Part shown: positions 37,328-49,451 of the stretch, piece by piece
How positions within the stretch are numbered: the stretch's first letter is position 1
Layout of the letters: each line of letters starts with the position of its first letter
From: Lumnitzera littorea
Taxonomy: Eukaryota > Streptophyta > Magnoliopsida > Myrtales > Combretaceae
DNA length: 64,000 nucleotides
Assembly (NCBI GenBank): GCA_024138015.1
Contig: JAMXBB010000009.1
Coordinates: 15,345,599-15,409,598, forward strand
Direction: 5' to 3'
Notes under the pieces: model-generated
The model's input: only the letters and a program-made list of their open reading frames with translations
Told to the model about the DNA's origin: nothing
Database searches by the model: none
Translations under genes and position numbers: made by a program

Positions 37328-40209
37328 TGTTACACCCCGAAGTCGCGAAGTCGCAACAGTCCCGCCATGTAAACCATTCTATGATAGAAACTGGCCTCAC
37401 AGTTCCTACCATAGAGATAATCTACACAAGGCGTCGACGACCACTCACTTTGAAGTAAACAGTTCGATTAATAATTATACTACAAATATGATAATTATCT
37501 CAAATTACTACTAAACATAGATAATTATATAAATAAGTCCACGGAGCTTTCTAGGAAGATTTACAAAATCACCACAGTCTACTAATTTACAGAATAACTA
37601 ACAGTCTTCAACCTTTAACTACAAGGTTAGTCTAGTTACACATTATGCTAAATAACTTGATCCTCACACCCCTGGCTTAAAAAAAAACTAACCTCTGGAT
37701 AATTGTAGGGCGGCATAGTACTTGAAGAGATTACAAATCAGAACCTGCAAAAGGATCTATAAGGGTATGAGCAACTACAGCTCAGTAAGTTGAATTGGAG
37801 ACTCATGAATGCATACAAGTACAAACAGGGTTATCAAACAATTATTTTCATGCAATGCAACAATCAAGTGTCATCGCACAACGTAGTCCGGTCCGTTGTG
37901 AAATCAGAGAAATTTCACCCGCTCCGATCTGGGTTGAGGAATTCCATGTTATGCAGCAGCTCCCAACCAAACCTATGCTTGTGCAATGGAGACCTCGCTC
38001 CTCCCGCGACTACCTTCGAACCATTGACTTCACCCCCGCCGCGACCTCCTCTCCTGTCACTTAGTTCGACTAAGGATGAAGAAGGGACCATTTTGCAATC
38101 CTGTGTTATCCCTTTCGAAGGGGTCGGTATTTGGTTGGAGAGTCCTATGATCCCCTAACAGGTTGCAATGCATGACGTTTTCGGTTATTACAATCGACTA
38201 AGATTAAATTCCGGTTAAGGTTTTCAAACAAGTTCATACCAATTAAATTAGTCACAAAATCATTCACAGCACAAATTCCAGCACGAATTCAGATACATCA
38301 AACACATGCGCAAACTACTTACGATCACAAGCATATACAAGCCTAAGTCTCCGAGCACTGCAAAACTAGTACTCTATTACAATAAGCAATAACCCAACTT
38401 ACATGAATTTGCTCAATCGCTCGATCCTTTAGTTGCGAGTTGATTTGTTTCTAGGTGTCCTATAATACAAATAGGTTCTTTTAGTACTTATATTTTATGG
38501 ATTCTTATTCTAATTTATAATGTAACTCATTTTCCTCATGTATACCTACAACGTATTAATAATTCGTTGTATTCTATTTCGGGGTTTGGTTCCTAAACTA
38601 GATTCTAGTTTTTATTCCTAAGTTGTGATTAGGCTCGAATCCCAATATAACATTAATCACCTTATGTTCGGGTATCCAAATATTCTATTGGGTCGAAATT
38701 TTGGTATTCTAAACTATTCGGTACACGCTAACCCTAATTGGGGTATCGGATTTATTCCCGATGTGTAAAAATCTTACATTTTAAGATATTTACTTAAAAT
38801 TAAATATTAATTCAGATTTATTATTTTTCTTATTTCAATTATAATATTATCTAAATAACTTTATTTTTTTAAATTTAGTAATTTATATTTTCACATATTC
38901 CTAATTTCTTATATTCTTTACCTAATTTCCCTAATTAACCATAATTAGTACCTAAAAGCTAGGATTAGGGTTCCACTGCGGAGATTAACTTCCTTAATCA
39001 TCTAATCAAGATCCAAATCAATAATTAACATCCTAATCACCTAATTAATCCTAAATCACCCAATTTTACCATCATTTTAGGGCTAAAAATTAACTTAAAA
39101 TTTTTGAAAATTAATTTAAAAAAAATGGCTTCATAGCACTGTTCTACATCATATGAGAATCCTACAGAAAAATTTTGAGCCCCAAACTACATCCCTAAGC
39201 CTATTTAATTTTTCGGTTTAATCATGCTCGGTTTTGAACAATTTGTTAAGAACCCTATATTTCTAGACATAATTAAACTAAATCACTATTTTTCCCTAAA
39301 TCTACATACAATAAAACCTCAGAATAACAAGTTTCATAATTTTCTGGGCAAAATAACTAATTTTACAAAATTATACAAAAATCGGGGTGAATAAATGACT
39401 AACCGGTTCAAAGCTTTCTGGCCGTCCAAACCCGGTCCAAGGTTGTCGGCCGGTCCAGACGCTGGTCCTAGTGTAGGGTGGTGGTGGTGGTTCGGTCCCA
39501 GGTGGTGGTGGGTGGTGGTTTTAGTTTACCTTGCTAATCTGCATAGTTTTCTTTTTTTTTTTTTTTCTGGAATTTCTCTCGATTTTTCTTAGATCACAAA
39601 CTGTCCAAATGTCTTCTGAGAATTTTTTCCTTATTTATAGACAAATATAGTAATTAATGTGCATTAATTTGATGGGATTTTGCCCATTTCCTTGATTTTA
39701 GGCTTTTAGTTTGTCAAATTCTTATTGGTTAATTTTTTTATTTTCAGTCCATGACCTGATCTTGTTACAGTTATCTTCTTCTGATTTTTTTATAATTATT
39801 TTGTATTTTTCTTTAATTATTTACTTAATTTTCGGCCTATTTTAGCAATTACGCGTATTTTTATCTACAAGTAAATACATGTAGGGTATACGTAAACATT
39901 CCTAAATATTATTTTGGTCATTCTAAAATTTTTAGTATACATATAATCTATCTCTACTAATTTATTAGTTATTATATTACACTTCTTGCCTTTTCGGTAA
40001 TTAGCAGTTATTATGCTTAAAATTTGAAAATTTTATAGTCTCCTATTTTACTACTCTTTTTCTTAAATTTAAGTTTACAGGGTCATTTTTACTGGTATTT
40101 TGCTAAATAGTTTATAATTTGGGTTTGATCGGATCCTTTAGCAGATCGCCCTAAACCTTGGGTTTTAAGCTCAAAACTATGGTTACTTGGCTTGGCTTTA
40201 GGGTTTATA
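37328..40209 (-). repeat. Gypsy solo LTR, copy B, with target duplication ACCTT
   Basis: On the plus strand it starts TGTTACACCCCGAAGTCGC and ends TTTAGGGTTTATA. ACCTT stands on both sides (37323-37327 and 40210-40214). It is 2882 bp and alignable to copies A and C, including the TATA-bearing segment near 39635 on the minus strand and the CTTACTGAGCTGTAG box (minus strand, about 37775). No internal sequence accompanies it, so it arose by LTR-LTR recombination. Open frames at 37790-38158 and 39395-39592 are LTR sequence. Confidence 0.9.
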
Positions 40210-41070
40210 ACCTTAATATAGCATCCATAAGCCTCAAAGGAATGAAGAAAAGAGAAAGTCTAAGAAGAAGATGGAGAGAGAAGAGTCTAACCAACTTGAC
40301 CTAATTGAGACAAAGAAGGTAGAGAAGGAGAAAGTTCCTAGCATCAAGGCTCGAGAAGTTAAATGTTTAAAGTACTTACGATATGGACATATTGCCTCCT
40401 AGTGCCTAAACAAGAGAGTTATGGTCTTGAAAGGAGAATGATCTAATGCTCAAGTAGAGAGCTAGAGTGACAAGAACTCGGAAAGTGAGAAGAAAGATGT
40501 AAATATCTATCTAGACATGGGTGAGCTCTTATCCATGACGAGCCAACTTGAAAGAAGACCTAAGTTAAAGGGAGAACTTGTTCTAGATGCGATGTTTGGT
40601 GAATGGGAAAACTTGTTCCCTAGTTGTTGATAGAGGAAGTGTACTAACATCATTTCTATTGAGCTAATCTCAAGGATGAAACAGTCGGCCTACTTAAATC
40701 TCGAACCATATGGACTGAAGTGTTTTAATGATAAGGGTATGGTCCATGTACATAAGAGAGCTCGGATAGTATTCAAGATAGGACAGTATGAGGATGAGCT
40801 TGACTTCGACGTGGTGCCAATGAATGCAGCCAATTTAATTCTTAACCAATCTTAGGAGTACGATTGGAGAATGATCCATGATGACTTTTTCAACACTTAC
40901 ACAGTTCAGAAGAATGGTAAGAGCTATTGTCTAACCTCAATGAGTGTTGAGGAGATACAAAAGAGCCTGTTACCTATGGTAAAGAAGAAAGGAAGAAGGA
41001 GCCTATTCGGCATCCAAGTACATGCTCGCTACCTAAAGTTGAGGAACACTTCGTTTGAACCTAGCAATGA
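40210..41070 (+). pseudogene. Gypsy gag end and protease-like region of the TR-GAG-like element
   Basis: After a basic linker comes a damaged CCHC knuckle at 40364-40405 (C-L-K-Y-L-R-Y-G-H-I-A-S-stop-C, second Cys replaced by Tyr). Then follow protease-type blocks: PYGLKCFNDKGMVHVHKRAR-like, FKIGQYEDELDFDVVPM, ANLILNQ, YDWRMIHDDFFN and YTVQKNGK, as found after the DSG site in Gypsy proteases. The catalytic D-S/T-G is replaced by V-D-R-G-S (about 40625-40640). No polymerase follows. The open frame 40871-41152 runs from this part into the LTR. Confidence 0.75.
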
Positions 41071-42028
41071 TGATAGGAATTGGCCTTTGACCTCCCCAAA
41101 GCCTCTATTGATTTATTTTAGGCCCAAGCCGACTAATTCAACATATGGATGAGCTGGTGCTAGAAGGCCAAGAAGAGGAAGGAAAATGGGATGGTAATAG
41201 CCTTACCGACCTCCAAGAAGATTCGGGACCTATCAATCGAGGTTACAAAACCTAAGGTTAGCTTGGTGAGGAGCTTAGAACCCCTTGCCAACCAATCCTC
41301 GAGTTCAATAACTATGACCTCACTGGAAGGTCAACTAAGCATAGTAGGACTACAACAACTTTAATTCTAACTTAAACATCTAACTACCAACCTAGTTTAA
41401 TTTGGATTTGACTCATTCTAGGACATCTCGGATGACTAATATGTCGACCTTCTTGTTAAACACACAGTTTTGCACAGTTTGTAAATTATTTTCTTGTTTT
41501 AGTTTATGGGCCTGCTTTAAGATTTAAGGCCTTGTAATTATCTACAGTTTTGCCACTAGGGTTTTAGGATATACTATAAATAGTAGCACTTTATAAGTAA
41601 TAGGAGCTTTTATTAACAATTAAGAAGATACATTCTTAGAGAATTTCCTTTCGCGAAGCTTTTTTATGCTTGTTTCCTTTTGGAGTGATTATTGAGTGTG
41701 TTATTACTCTTTAATCCTACCAAGTTCTTATTAATCTTCTCATGAGTTTGTGATGAACCTCTTCATTTGAGTGTATTAGTAAGTCGCATCTAACTCTCGT
41801 TTGAAGCCTAAGTTGTGATTTAGTGTTCGTGAGTCATATCAAACTCTATTTTTAACTTACCTACTACTTATGTTTGTGTATTAGTGTGTGATATCCTTTC
41901 ATATTCACATTCAAACCCCTTCTTGTTTATCCATTTCTACCTCCCAACTAAACCCTAAGACCCATTTGTGGCATCTATGTTCACTATGCCTTGAGCTTTG
42001 ATGACCCCTTAGTCTTCGTAGCATATCA
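41071..42028 (+). repeat. 3' LTR of the TR-GAG-like element
   Basis: Starts TGATAGGAATTGGCC and ends TAGCATATCA, with TATAAATAG at 41575-41583. It pairs with 35047-35999. It abuts the Copia RT at 42029, where the minus strand reads K-E-T-F. Confidence 0.85.
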
Positions 42029-43930
42029 AAATGTCTCTTTATAATCAAGGCCTTCCTTTTGTGTGAAGCCCTTAACAACAAGACATGCCTTGTACCTTTC
42101 TATATTACCTTTCAGATCCTTCTTGGTTTTAAATATCCATTTACAACCAATGGATTTTGCTCTTTCAAGCACTAAAACAAGGTCTCATACATAATTATCT
42201 TTTATGGACTTCATTTCCTCATTCATGCCATCTTTCCACATTTGAGAATCAGAACTTTCTATGGCTTAACAGAAGTTGATTGGATCATCTTCCGTCATCC
42301 CAAGGCCATCTTCATGTTCCTAGAGAAATACAACATTATCATCTCAAATTGCACTTCTCTTCTCTCTAGTAGATCTCCTTAATGGCATATGTTCTTGAGA
42401 TTGTAGACTTTTTGATTTGGAATAACTTCTTGATCTTAAACAGGAGGTACAAGGACATTATCTTGATCTAGAGTTACCTTTTAAGTAATGTTAGGTATAA
42501 AAGTTTGATCTTATACATCACCAATGATAATTTGAAGAATATCAATATGTTCCTCTTCAAGGACAAAGTCCTTATCCTTATCTCCCTCTACAAACTCAAC
42601 ATCCAAAAAGAACCTATCATTAATTGTTTGAAACAAAGCTTTAGTTGTAAGCTTATAAAACTTGTAACCCCTAGACCTTTCAAAGTAATCGACAAAGTAG
42701 CTACTAACAATCTTAAAATCCAATTTATTTTCATGTAAACTATAAGGCTTAGTCTCAGTTGGACATCCCTAAATATGCAATGCTTTAAACTGGGCTCTTG
42801 CTTGTCCAAAGCCCATAAGAGGTTTTATTAGCTACTTTAATAGGTACTTTATTGAGTAAATATAGCTACTTTAACAACTTCTCCTTAGAGTAATTCTAGT
42901 AAAGTAGAATGACTAATCATATTGCTTACCATGTCCTTAAGCATTTTTTTTTTTTTTTTTGCCTTTTAGCAACATTATTGATGGCAAGTGAACTTGGTAT
43001 GGTGTATTGTGGGATGATATCGCTTTCTTCTAGGAATTTAGCAAATGGCCCTAGACTTTATTCACCTAATCCATCATATCTATCATAGTATTCACCGCCA
43101 TGGTTATATGTGATGTTTTTAATTTTTTTTTATCAAGTTTATTTTCAACTTCAACTTTATAACTTTTGAATAGATCTAGTAACTATGATTTTTCATGAAT
43201 TAAATATAGATAGTCATACTGTGAGAAGTCATCTATGAATGTTATAAAATACTGTTGACGATTCCAAAAAGCTATAGGGAATTGTCCACAAATATCCATA
43301 TGAATGAGTTCCAAGACTTCTATAGCCCTATTAGCACCTAATCTCTTGACATTTGTTTGTTTCCCCTTTATACTGTTATCACATAAATTAAAATCTGTGA
43401 AATCAAGGGGATCGAGAATACTATTAAATATAAGTCTTTTCATTCTCCTTTTAGAGATGTGACCTAATCTCTTATGCCATAATGTTGCGAAATTCTCGTT
43501 GTTAATTTACATTTTCGTGTATTAACATGCAAAGATTCATTAAAAGAGGTAATTTTATCAAGTAAATAAAGATTATCACTATAAGATAAGGAACTCATAC
43601 CAACTAATTTTAAATCATGAAAGGACTAAATTGGCTATTGCCAAATGAATAAGTATAACCAAATTTGTCTAAAGTGATAATAAAAATCAAACTAAAAGAT
43701 GGTACAAGAAATGTCTCATTCAAATCCAAATACTAACCAGTCTTTAGCAATAATCTAAAGTTTCCTATTGCCTTAACTTCAATTGTCTTGCCACTACCAA
43801 CATAGATGTATCTTTCACCATCGTTAGGCTTTTGGTAACTCTGGCAACCCTGCATAGACACATTGATGTGAGTTGTTGCACCTGAATCTACCTACCACGT
43901 GTGTTTGGATACTAAAGCCAAATTAACCTC
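42029..43930 (-). pseudogene. Copia protease, integrase and N-terminal RT part
   Basis: Protease: W-stop-V-D-S-G-A-T-T-H-I, with the DSGATTH site at 43868-43888. Integrase: L-I-H-M-D-I-C-G-Q-F-P, then YFITFIDDFSQYDYLYLI, in 43183-43443. Integrase end and linker: Q-T-I-N-D-R-F-F-L-D-V-E-F near 42600. RT start: GFTQKEGLDYKETF at 42029-42070. Order and wording match plant Ty1/Copia. Many stops and frameshifts, and a 17-base T run at 42946-42962, break it. It continues into 33720-35046 across the nested element. Confidence 0.8.
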
Positions 43931-44750
43931 AGAATAAACAAAATTAAGAAGTGTACCTTTCTTTGCACATTAAGCATAATAGTTGGTACATTGCTTCCTC
44001 TTATATACTTTAGCATGACAAAAGAAACAAACATCTTCAGTTTGCTCCTTGTGTTGTTTTTGGTGAGGTGCCTGTATTGTAGCCTCCTTACCTTTCTTTC
44101 TTTTGTTCATTCTTTTGTCCTTAAATATGCTGGCTAAGTGAGCACTTTCAACCCTTTCATAGTTCAATCTCTCTTCTTCATGCACATAGTGTGAGATGAG
44201 CTCATTAAGGGATCCAGAATCCTTTTGGCAATTGTAGCTCACCTTAAATTGGTTAAACTGTATCGGAAGAGAAATCAAAACCAATGCACCAATAAGTCCT
44301 CGGAAAAATCTAATTTTAATGGCTTGAGTTTTGAAGTACTATGAGATATCTCCATGATGTACTCCTTAATGTTCCCCTTTTCTTTATACCTCATTGAGAT
44401 ATGTTTTTCTAGGAGTGTACTTATTCCAATTGTTTCATTCTTGGAAAATCTCTTCTTAAGGTCCTAAATGAACTCTTTAGCTATTATAATCTTATCAGAC
44501 ATGGTATCCTAAAATGCTTATGGAATGGCACACTTCATGACCATTAGACTTCTATGATTTGATCATTCCCATTTTTCCATCTCACTCTTTTCATCAGAGT
44601 TACTTTTATCAATGATAACGGGAGGGTGATCCTCTCTCAATGCTAAGTCTAGGTCTATGACTTTAAGAATGATCATTATGTTCTCTTGCCATGTTTTAAA
44701 ATTAGCACCATTTAGCATAGGAATTGAATTGATATTGGTAGAGATGTTTG
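43931..44750 (-). pseudogene. Copia gag with a damaged zinc knuckle
   Basis: Minus-strand translation gives M-L-N-G-A-N-F-K-T-W-Q-E-N-I-M-I, DLALREDHPP, LEKHISMRYKEKGNIKEYI, GSLNELISHYVHEEERL and a lysine-rich linker. The CCHC-type knuckle reads C-F-F-C-H-A-K-V-Y-K-R-K-Q-C, with the zinc-binding His replaced by Tyr. The longest open piece is 43970-44284. This is the Copia capsid/nucleocapsid protein. In-frame stops upstream make it non-functional. Confidence 0.8.
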
Positions 44751-46030
44751 CAGCAGAACCAACAACTATAGAAAGAACAAGATAAGCAGAACTAAATTAA
44801 ACTCACGTATATATACCAAAACAAGCAAACGAAAATTCAAATAATGGCAGGGCCTATCATAAGATACCTAGCACATTATCAATATCTAGTCTTTGGACAG
44901 ACATATCAACTTTTAAGTGATACTCTTGGTGTAATAATCAAATTTTGATAAAAAATTCTCCAGCTTCGTTTCAACTTTAATAGCAAGGTAAATATTGGAT
45001 ACATGCAACATAGAATCCAAGAAACAATTTAAAATTTATGAAATAGGATATAATCAATACAATACCTTTTAATGTCCCAACATTTCATATTATGATTTTT
45101 TTTTTCAATTCCCAAAACAACCGAATTAATAAAGCTATTAGATAAAACTAAGGCCAAGTTCAACCTAGCCTAGACTCAATGGTTCAAGGGCCTAAAGCAC
45201 CTTAAACCAAGGCTAGCCCAACCTAAGTCAATTCCGGGCTGAGCCTTTAGGCCTGCCAGTTCAACGGCCCATAAACTAACCAATTAATTTTTTTTTTAAT
45301 TTTTCCTTAAATTCTTTATTGAAAATACGTACACATTATTTCAAATAATTTTGTTTTTGTAATATTTTCTTCTATTGTCTAATTTTCTCTTACATAATTC
45401 CTAAACCCACTAGTGACTTCTTAACTAAAATAATTATGGAAAACAATTTTAAATAAGCTCGTTACTAGAAACACATTTCAGGAAAAAAAAAAAGAAAAGT
45501 GTACATTGAAAAGTACATACTCTGTGTATATGGCAATTGTTAGAAATTACAATAGTAAAATTACACTTATCTATTAACATTAGATTTCATAATAATCGTA
45601 TACATAAGAAAGCATCCATATACGAGATGCAAGAAATTGCAATAGTAAGTACACATTGTCAATGAAGTTTTTTTTTTTAATAGATTTTAAGGTAGTGGTT
45701 GCCTACGTATCAATTAATTGAAATTAGACCATCGTGGTTTGGTGATTAATTTTATTTTTGTAAGAACTTTAGTGTGCTGGTTAATTTTAATATTTCTGAA
45801 AAAGTGCTCACTTTATGTCATTAGCTAATTTTTTCGGTTTGTAAAGAAACATTAGATAACACTTTGGTTTTTTTTATAGCCTAAATTTCTTAAATCTATT
45901 AGACATGGATTCATCCTAATTTTTCAAAAAGTTCCAACTAAATTTTTTAGGTTTTTTTCGAAAATCATTTTTATACTTCTAAAATTTTTTAAAAAGGAAA
46001 AATAAATAAATGAGAAATATCGTTTAGTCA
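44751..46030. other. Copia leader start, then unassigned AT-rich DNA up to the Tat remnant
   Basis: The first few hundred bases (to roughly 45.1 kb) fit an untranslated leader just upstream of Copia gag. Beyond that the sequence is AT-rich, with a GGCCCAA-type tract near 45170-45260, and I cannot assign it. The other part of the Copia leader lies next to the PBS at 63.49 kb. The exact left boundary of the nested stack is not visible. Confidence 0.4.
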
Positions 46031-48110
46031 CTATCAACTTGTAGGTTACTTCGTCTTAAGGTTAACCTTCGACTCTTATTAGAAAGTTGAAGTCACTAAA
46101 ATAATTGTCTTCCTCAGTTGATATTCCCATTCACTACTGTTCTCTATTCTCCCACTTCAATCTTCAAGAGCTCAATTTCTATCCCATTTGTGACTTTCAC
46201 CATTGACGTTAATGTAGCCAATGCGTTGACAAATTGATTATAGATCCTTTGGAATGTAAGTGAATAAAATCTTTTGGAATTTTTCAATTAGCTTTCTTAA
46301 ATGTTCATGATAAGGTATCAATTTCCCATCTTTCGTCTTATATTCTCCTAAGATTTGGAGAATTATAAGGGAAGAATCTCCGTATACTTTAAGCTCTTAT
46401 ATTCTCATATTTAGTGCCATTTTGAGCTCCAAAATGTAGGCTTAATATTTTGCTATGTTGTTGGTATATGGAAATATCAACCTCACCGCTACAGGGAAAT
46501 GATTATCCTTAGGTGATACCAATACTACTCCTATCCTACATCCAATTACATTAGCTGCTCCATCAAAAAACATTTTCCACCTCAATTTTTCACCGCTCAA
46601 TTCATTTGCCATCATCACATTTTCATCAAGAAATTGTGCTTTTGAACTATCATCTTCATCTTCAAACAGGTATTTTGCCAACTGATCGGCTATTACCTGC
46701 CCCTTGATTGAACTTTGACTTACGTACTTGACATCAAATTTAGAGAGTAACATCTACCACTTCGATATTCTCCTAATCAACACTGACTTTTCTGCTAAAT
46801 ACCTCAAAGGGTCATGTTTTGTTAATAACTCTATTGAATAATAGAGAGTGTATTGCTTGATCCTATGCATCACCCATACTAAGGCATAACACGTTCTTTC
46901 CACTTCTGAGTATTTTTGCTCACCTTTTGTGAATTTCTTGCTCAAATAGTATATGGGATGCTCTTTTCTTTCCGTTTCATCTTTCTACCCTAGCATGCAT
47001 CCCATTAACTCAAGAAGAATCGTTAAGTAAAGGATCAATGGCCGGCCCAATGTAGGAGTGGCTAGTACGAGAGGATTCATGAGATACTCTTTGATTTCAG
47101 CAAATGCTCGCTCACACTCTTCATCTCATTCGATGGCTGTATTCTTCCTTAAAATTTTAAATAACGGCTTGCAATTATTAGTTAGTTGTGATGCAAACTG
47201 AGCAATGTAATTCAACCTTCCCAATAGTTCTTAAACTTCTTTTACAGTCTTAGGTGCTGGCATGTTTACAATTGCCTTGACTTTATTTAGGTCTACTTTG
47301 ATTCCTTTTCAATTGACTACAAAACCCAATAATTTGCCTAAAGTTACTCTAAAGGTGCACTTTTCAGGATTTAACTTCAATTGAAACTTCCTCAATCATT
47401 CAAATAGTTTACATAAAATATCTACGTGACTTTCATCCTCCTTGGATTTAGCGATCATATCATCTACATAAACTTCAATCTCTTAATGCATCGTGTCATG
47501 AAACAAGGCAACCATAGCACGCTGATAAGTTGCCCCAGCGCTCTTCAACTCAAAAGACATTATACGATAACAAAACGTTCCCCAAGTAGTAACAAAAGTT
47601 GTTTTGATTTCATCTTCTTCTGCCATTTTAATTTGATTATATCCCGAGAAACCATCCATAAATGAAAAAAGATGGTTCCTGGCTGTGTTATCCACTAATA
47701 TGCATCCTTCGGTGTTGCTTGGTTTAAATTACGAAAATCTATACAGACCCTAACTTTCCTATTTTTCTTTAACACTAGCACCACATTGGCCACCCATTCA
47801 GGGTAATCTGACACTTCTATGAACTTAACTTTTAACAACTTCTTTACCTTTTCTTTTATTTTGAGGAGTATGTCCCACCTAAATCATCTAAGTTTTTATC
47901 TTTTCGGCTTTATTTCCTCCCTCGTTGGCAATTTACGAACTACAGTAGACACATCTAAACCGGGCATATCTTCATAAGACCAAGCAAATGTGTCCAAGTA
48001 TTCTGATAGCAATTGTGACAACTCTTGTTTCTGATTATATGTTAAATTACTGCCAATTTTCAAGTTTTGTAGACTTTCTTCTATCCCCAAATCAATCTCA
48101 TCCATTGGCT
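46031..48110 (-). pseudogene. Tat-like Gypsy RT and RNase H
   Basis: The upstream conserved block is at 47896-48105 (Q-L-L-S-E-Y-L-D-T-F-A-W-S-Y-E-D-M-P-G-L-D). RT follows: FMDGFSGYNQIKMAEEDE, KTTFVTTWGTFCYRIM, ATYQRAM (47483-47695), then EVYVDDMIAKS with YVDD intact at 47459-47470. The connection domain has Y-Y-L-S-K-K-F-T-K-G-E-Q-K-Y and E-R-T-C-Y-A-L. RNase H starts K-M-F-F-D-G-A-A-N and has V-Y-G-D-S-S-L. Its conserved glutamate (expected in A-K-Y-E-A) is a stop codon at 46442-46444. Several further stops interrupt RT. Integrase is absent. Confidence 0.85.
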
Positions 48111-48159
48111 CGTCAATAATTACTCTACCTTATTCATGTCAACGCCAACTCTCCTGAAT

Positions 48160-49446
48160 TTCGTTTGGAGTCTCAATATCATCTCTGACGTTTGACCCAG
48201 CAAAGCTGAAGGTGATATTGGTACTTTCATCGTTTACATGTGCAAGATATCTATTATGTTCATCGTTTTTATCGAATCTGAAGAATAAAGGAAAAAGAGA
48301 AAAAGGACAACAAATAAATAATGAAAAAGAATTGATAGAAAGAAAGGAATGACTTTTATTGAATGAATGGATTCAAATTATGCAAAAGGAAAAGTCTAAC
48401 TAATCGGACTAATTATTGAAATTGAATGTTCCTAATTAATCTAATTTTGCATTTCTAAAAAGACCTATTAATGGGAATGGCGAACCAGTTGCACAGGGAA
48501 ACTGGTATGCCAATATCTCTCTTCTCATCTGGACTGATGTTGCATTATTAAGTTAAGGCCTTGGATAGACTGGCTACTTCGGGTTCTTAAACACTAGCTG
48601 GTACTGGGAATGTTTGGCGGATGTCCAGAAAGTCCATGTGAGCATGGTACAGTTGATCTCCTCTCTTGCTTCTGGTTTTAGCCTTCATTTCTTGAATCTC
48701 CTCCTCAGTGGGCTCATACCCCAAGCCCAAATGTTTCGATCTCCTGCTTAGGCTATTTCAAATGACCTCGTGCCCCTTGTCTTGCTTCTTCGATCACACT
48801 AACTTCGTCGAAAATCTTTAACCCCGGCTCTTCCAATTCTTCATCCCCAACATAGGGGATAGTCGTCTCTTTGTAAATTTCGTAGTCTTGCTTCTTGAGA
48901 ATAGTAACCAACTGCCCGTTGGCTATGAATTTCACTTTCTAATGTAGACTGGATGAAATTGCCCCTGCTGAATGAATCCACGGTCTTCTTAACAAAAGAT
49001 TGAAAGTTTGCGGTATATCTAGAACTTGAAAGGGAATAGTGAACATTTGTGGGTTGATCTCAACTTACAACCCAATTTCTCTAATTATCTCCCTTTTTAT
49101 CTATCAAAAGCTCTTACTAAAATCGAGCTGGGCTTTATCTTAGTTGCATTGACTTCGAGTAAATTTAGTATTGCCAAAGGACATACATTCAATGATGATC
49201 CATTATCTATTAGAACTCAAGCAACCACTTTCCCTGTGCACTTAACCACTATGAAAAGGGGCTTAGTGTGCCGGTCTCCTTCTTCACCTAGCTCATCTAG
49301 CGAGAATGAAATTTGATCTACTATAAATATCGAGTTTACCACTAGCCCTAGGTTTTCAGTAGAAATCCCTTCAGGTACTTTGACATCCTTCAGAATTTTG
49401 ATTAATGTCTCTCGATGAGTATTTGATGACAACAGTAGGCCCATTA
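48160..49446 (-). pseudogene. Tat-like Gypsy protease and linker
   Basis: Translation gives KDVKVPEGISTENLG, VVNSIF, TKPLFIVVKCTGKVVA, then stop-V-L-I-D-N-G-S-S-L-N-V-C-P with the catalytic D-N-G at 49199-49207, and N-A-T-K-I-K-P-S-S-I-L-V-R-A-F. Further on come KFIANGQLVTIL and IPYVGDEELEEPGLK (48753-48935). This is the retropepsin-like aspartic protease region of Tat-type Gypsy elements. Stops and frameshifts occur between the pieces. The solo LTR at 49452 cuts it off from gag. Confidence 0.8.
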
Positions 49447-49451
49447 GGGGT

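Larger units (their letters stand above)
35047..42028 (+). mobile_element. Non-autonomous Gypsy element with gag but no RT or integrase (TR-GAG-like), split by a solo LTR
   Basis: Two LTRs of 953 and 958 bp (35047-35999, 41071-42028) enclose gag and a protease-like segment on the plus strand. Removing the solo LTR at 37328-40209 leaves an element of about 4.1 kb. The internal region goes from the protease-like part straight into a short tail (KVEDELF-like wording: Y-L-K-L-R-N-T-S-F-E-P) and the 3' LTR. No RT, RNase H or integrase motif exists between 40210 and 41070. It sits inside the Copia RT. The immediate flanks (GAAGG, AAATG) do not form a clean 5-bp duplication, so a few bases were probably lost at the left junction. 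Confidence 0.8.

Noticed and set aside
37790..38158. 122-codon frame in the middle of the 37-40 kb region
   Set aside because: It lies wholly inside solo LTR B; homologous LTR copies do not keep it.
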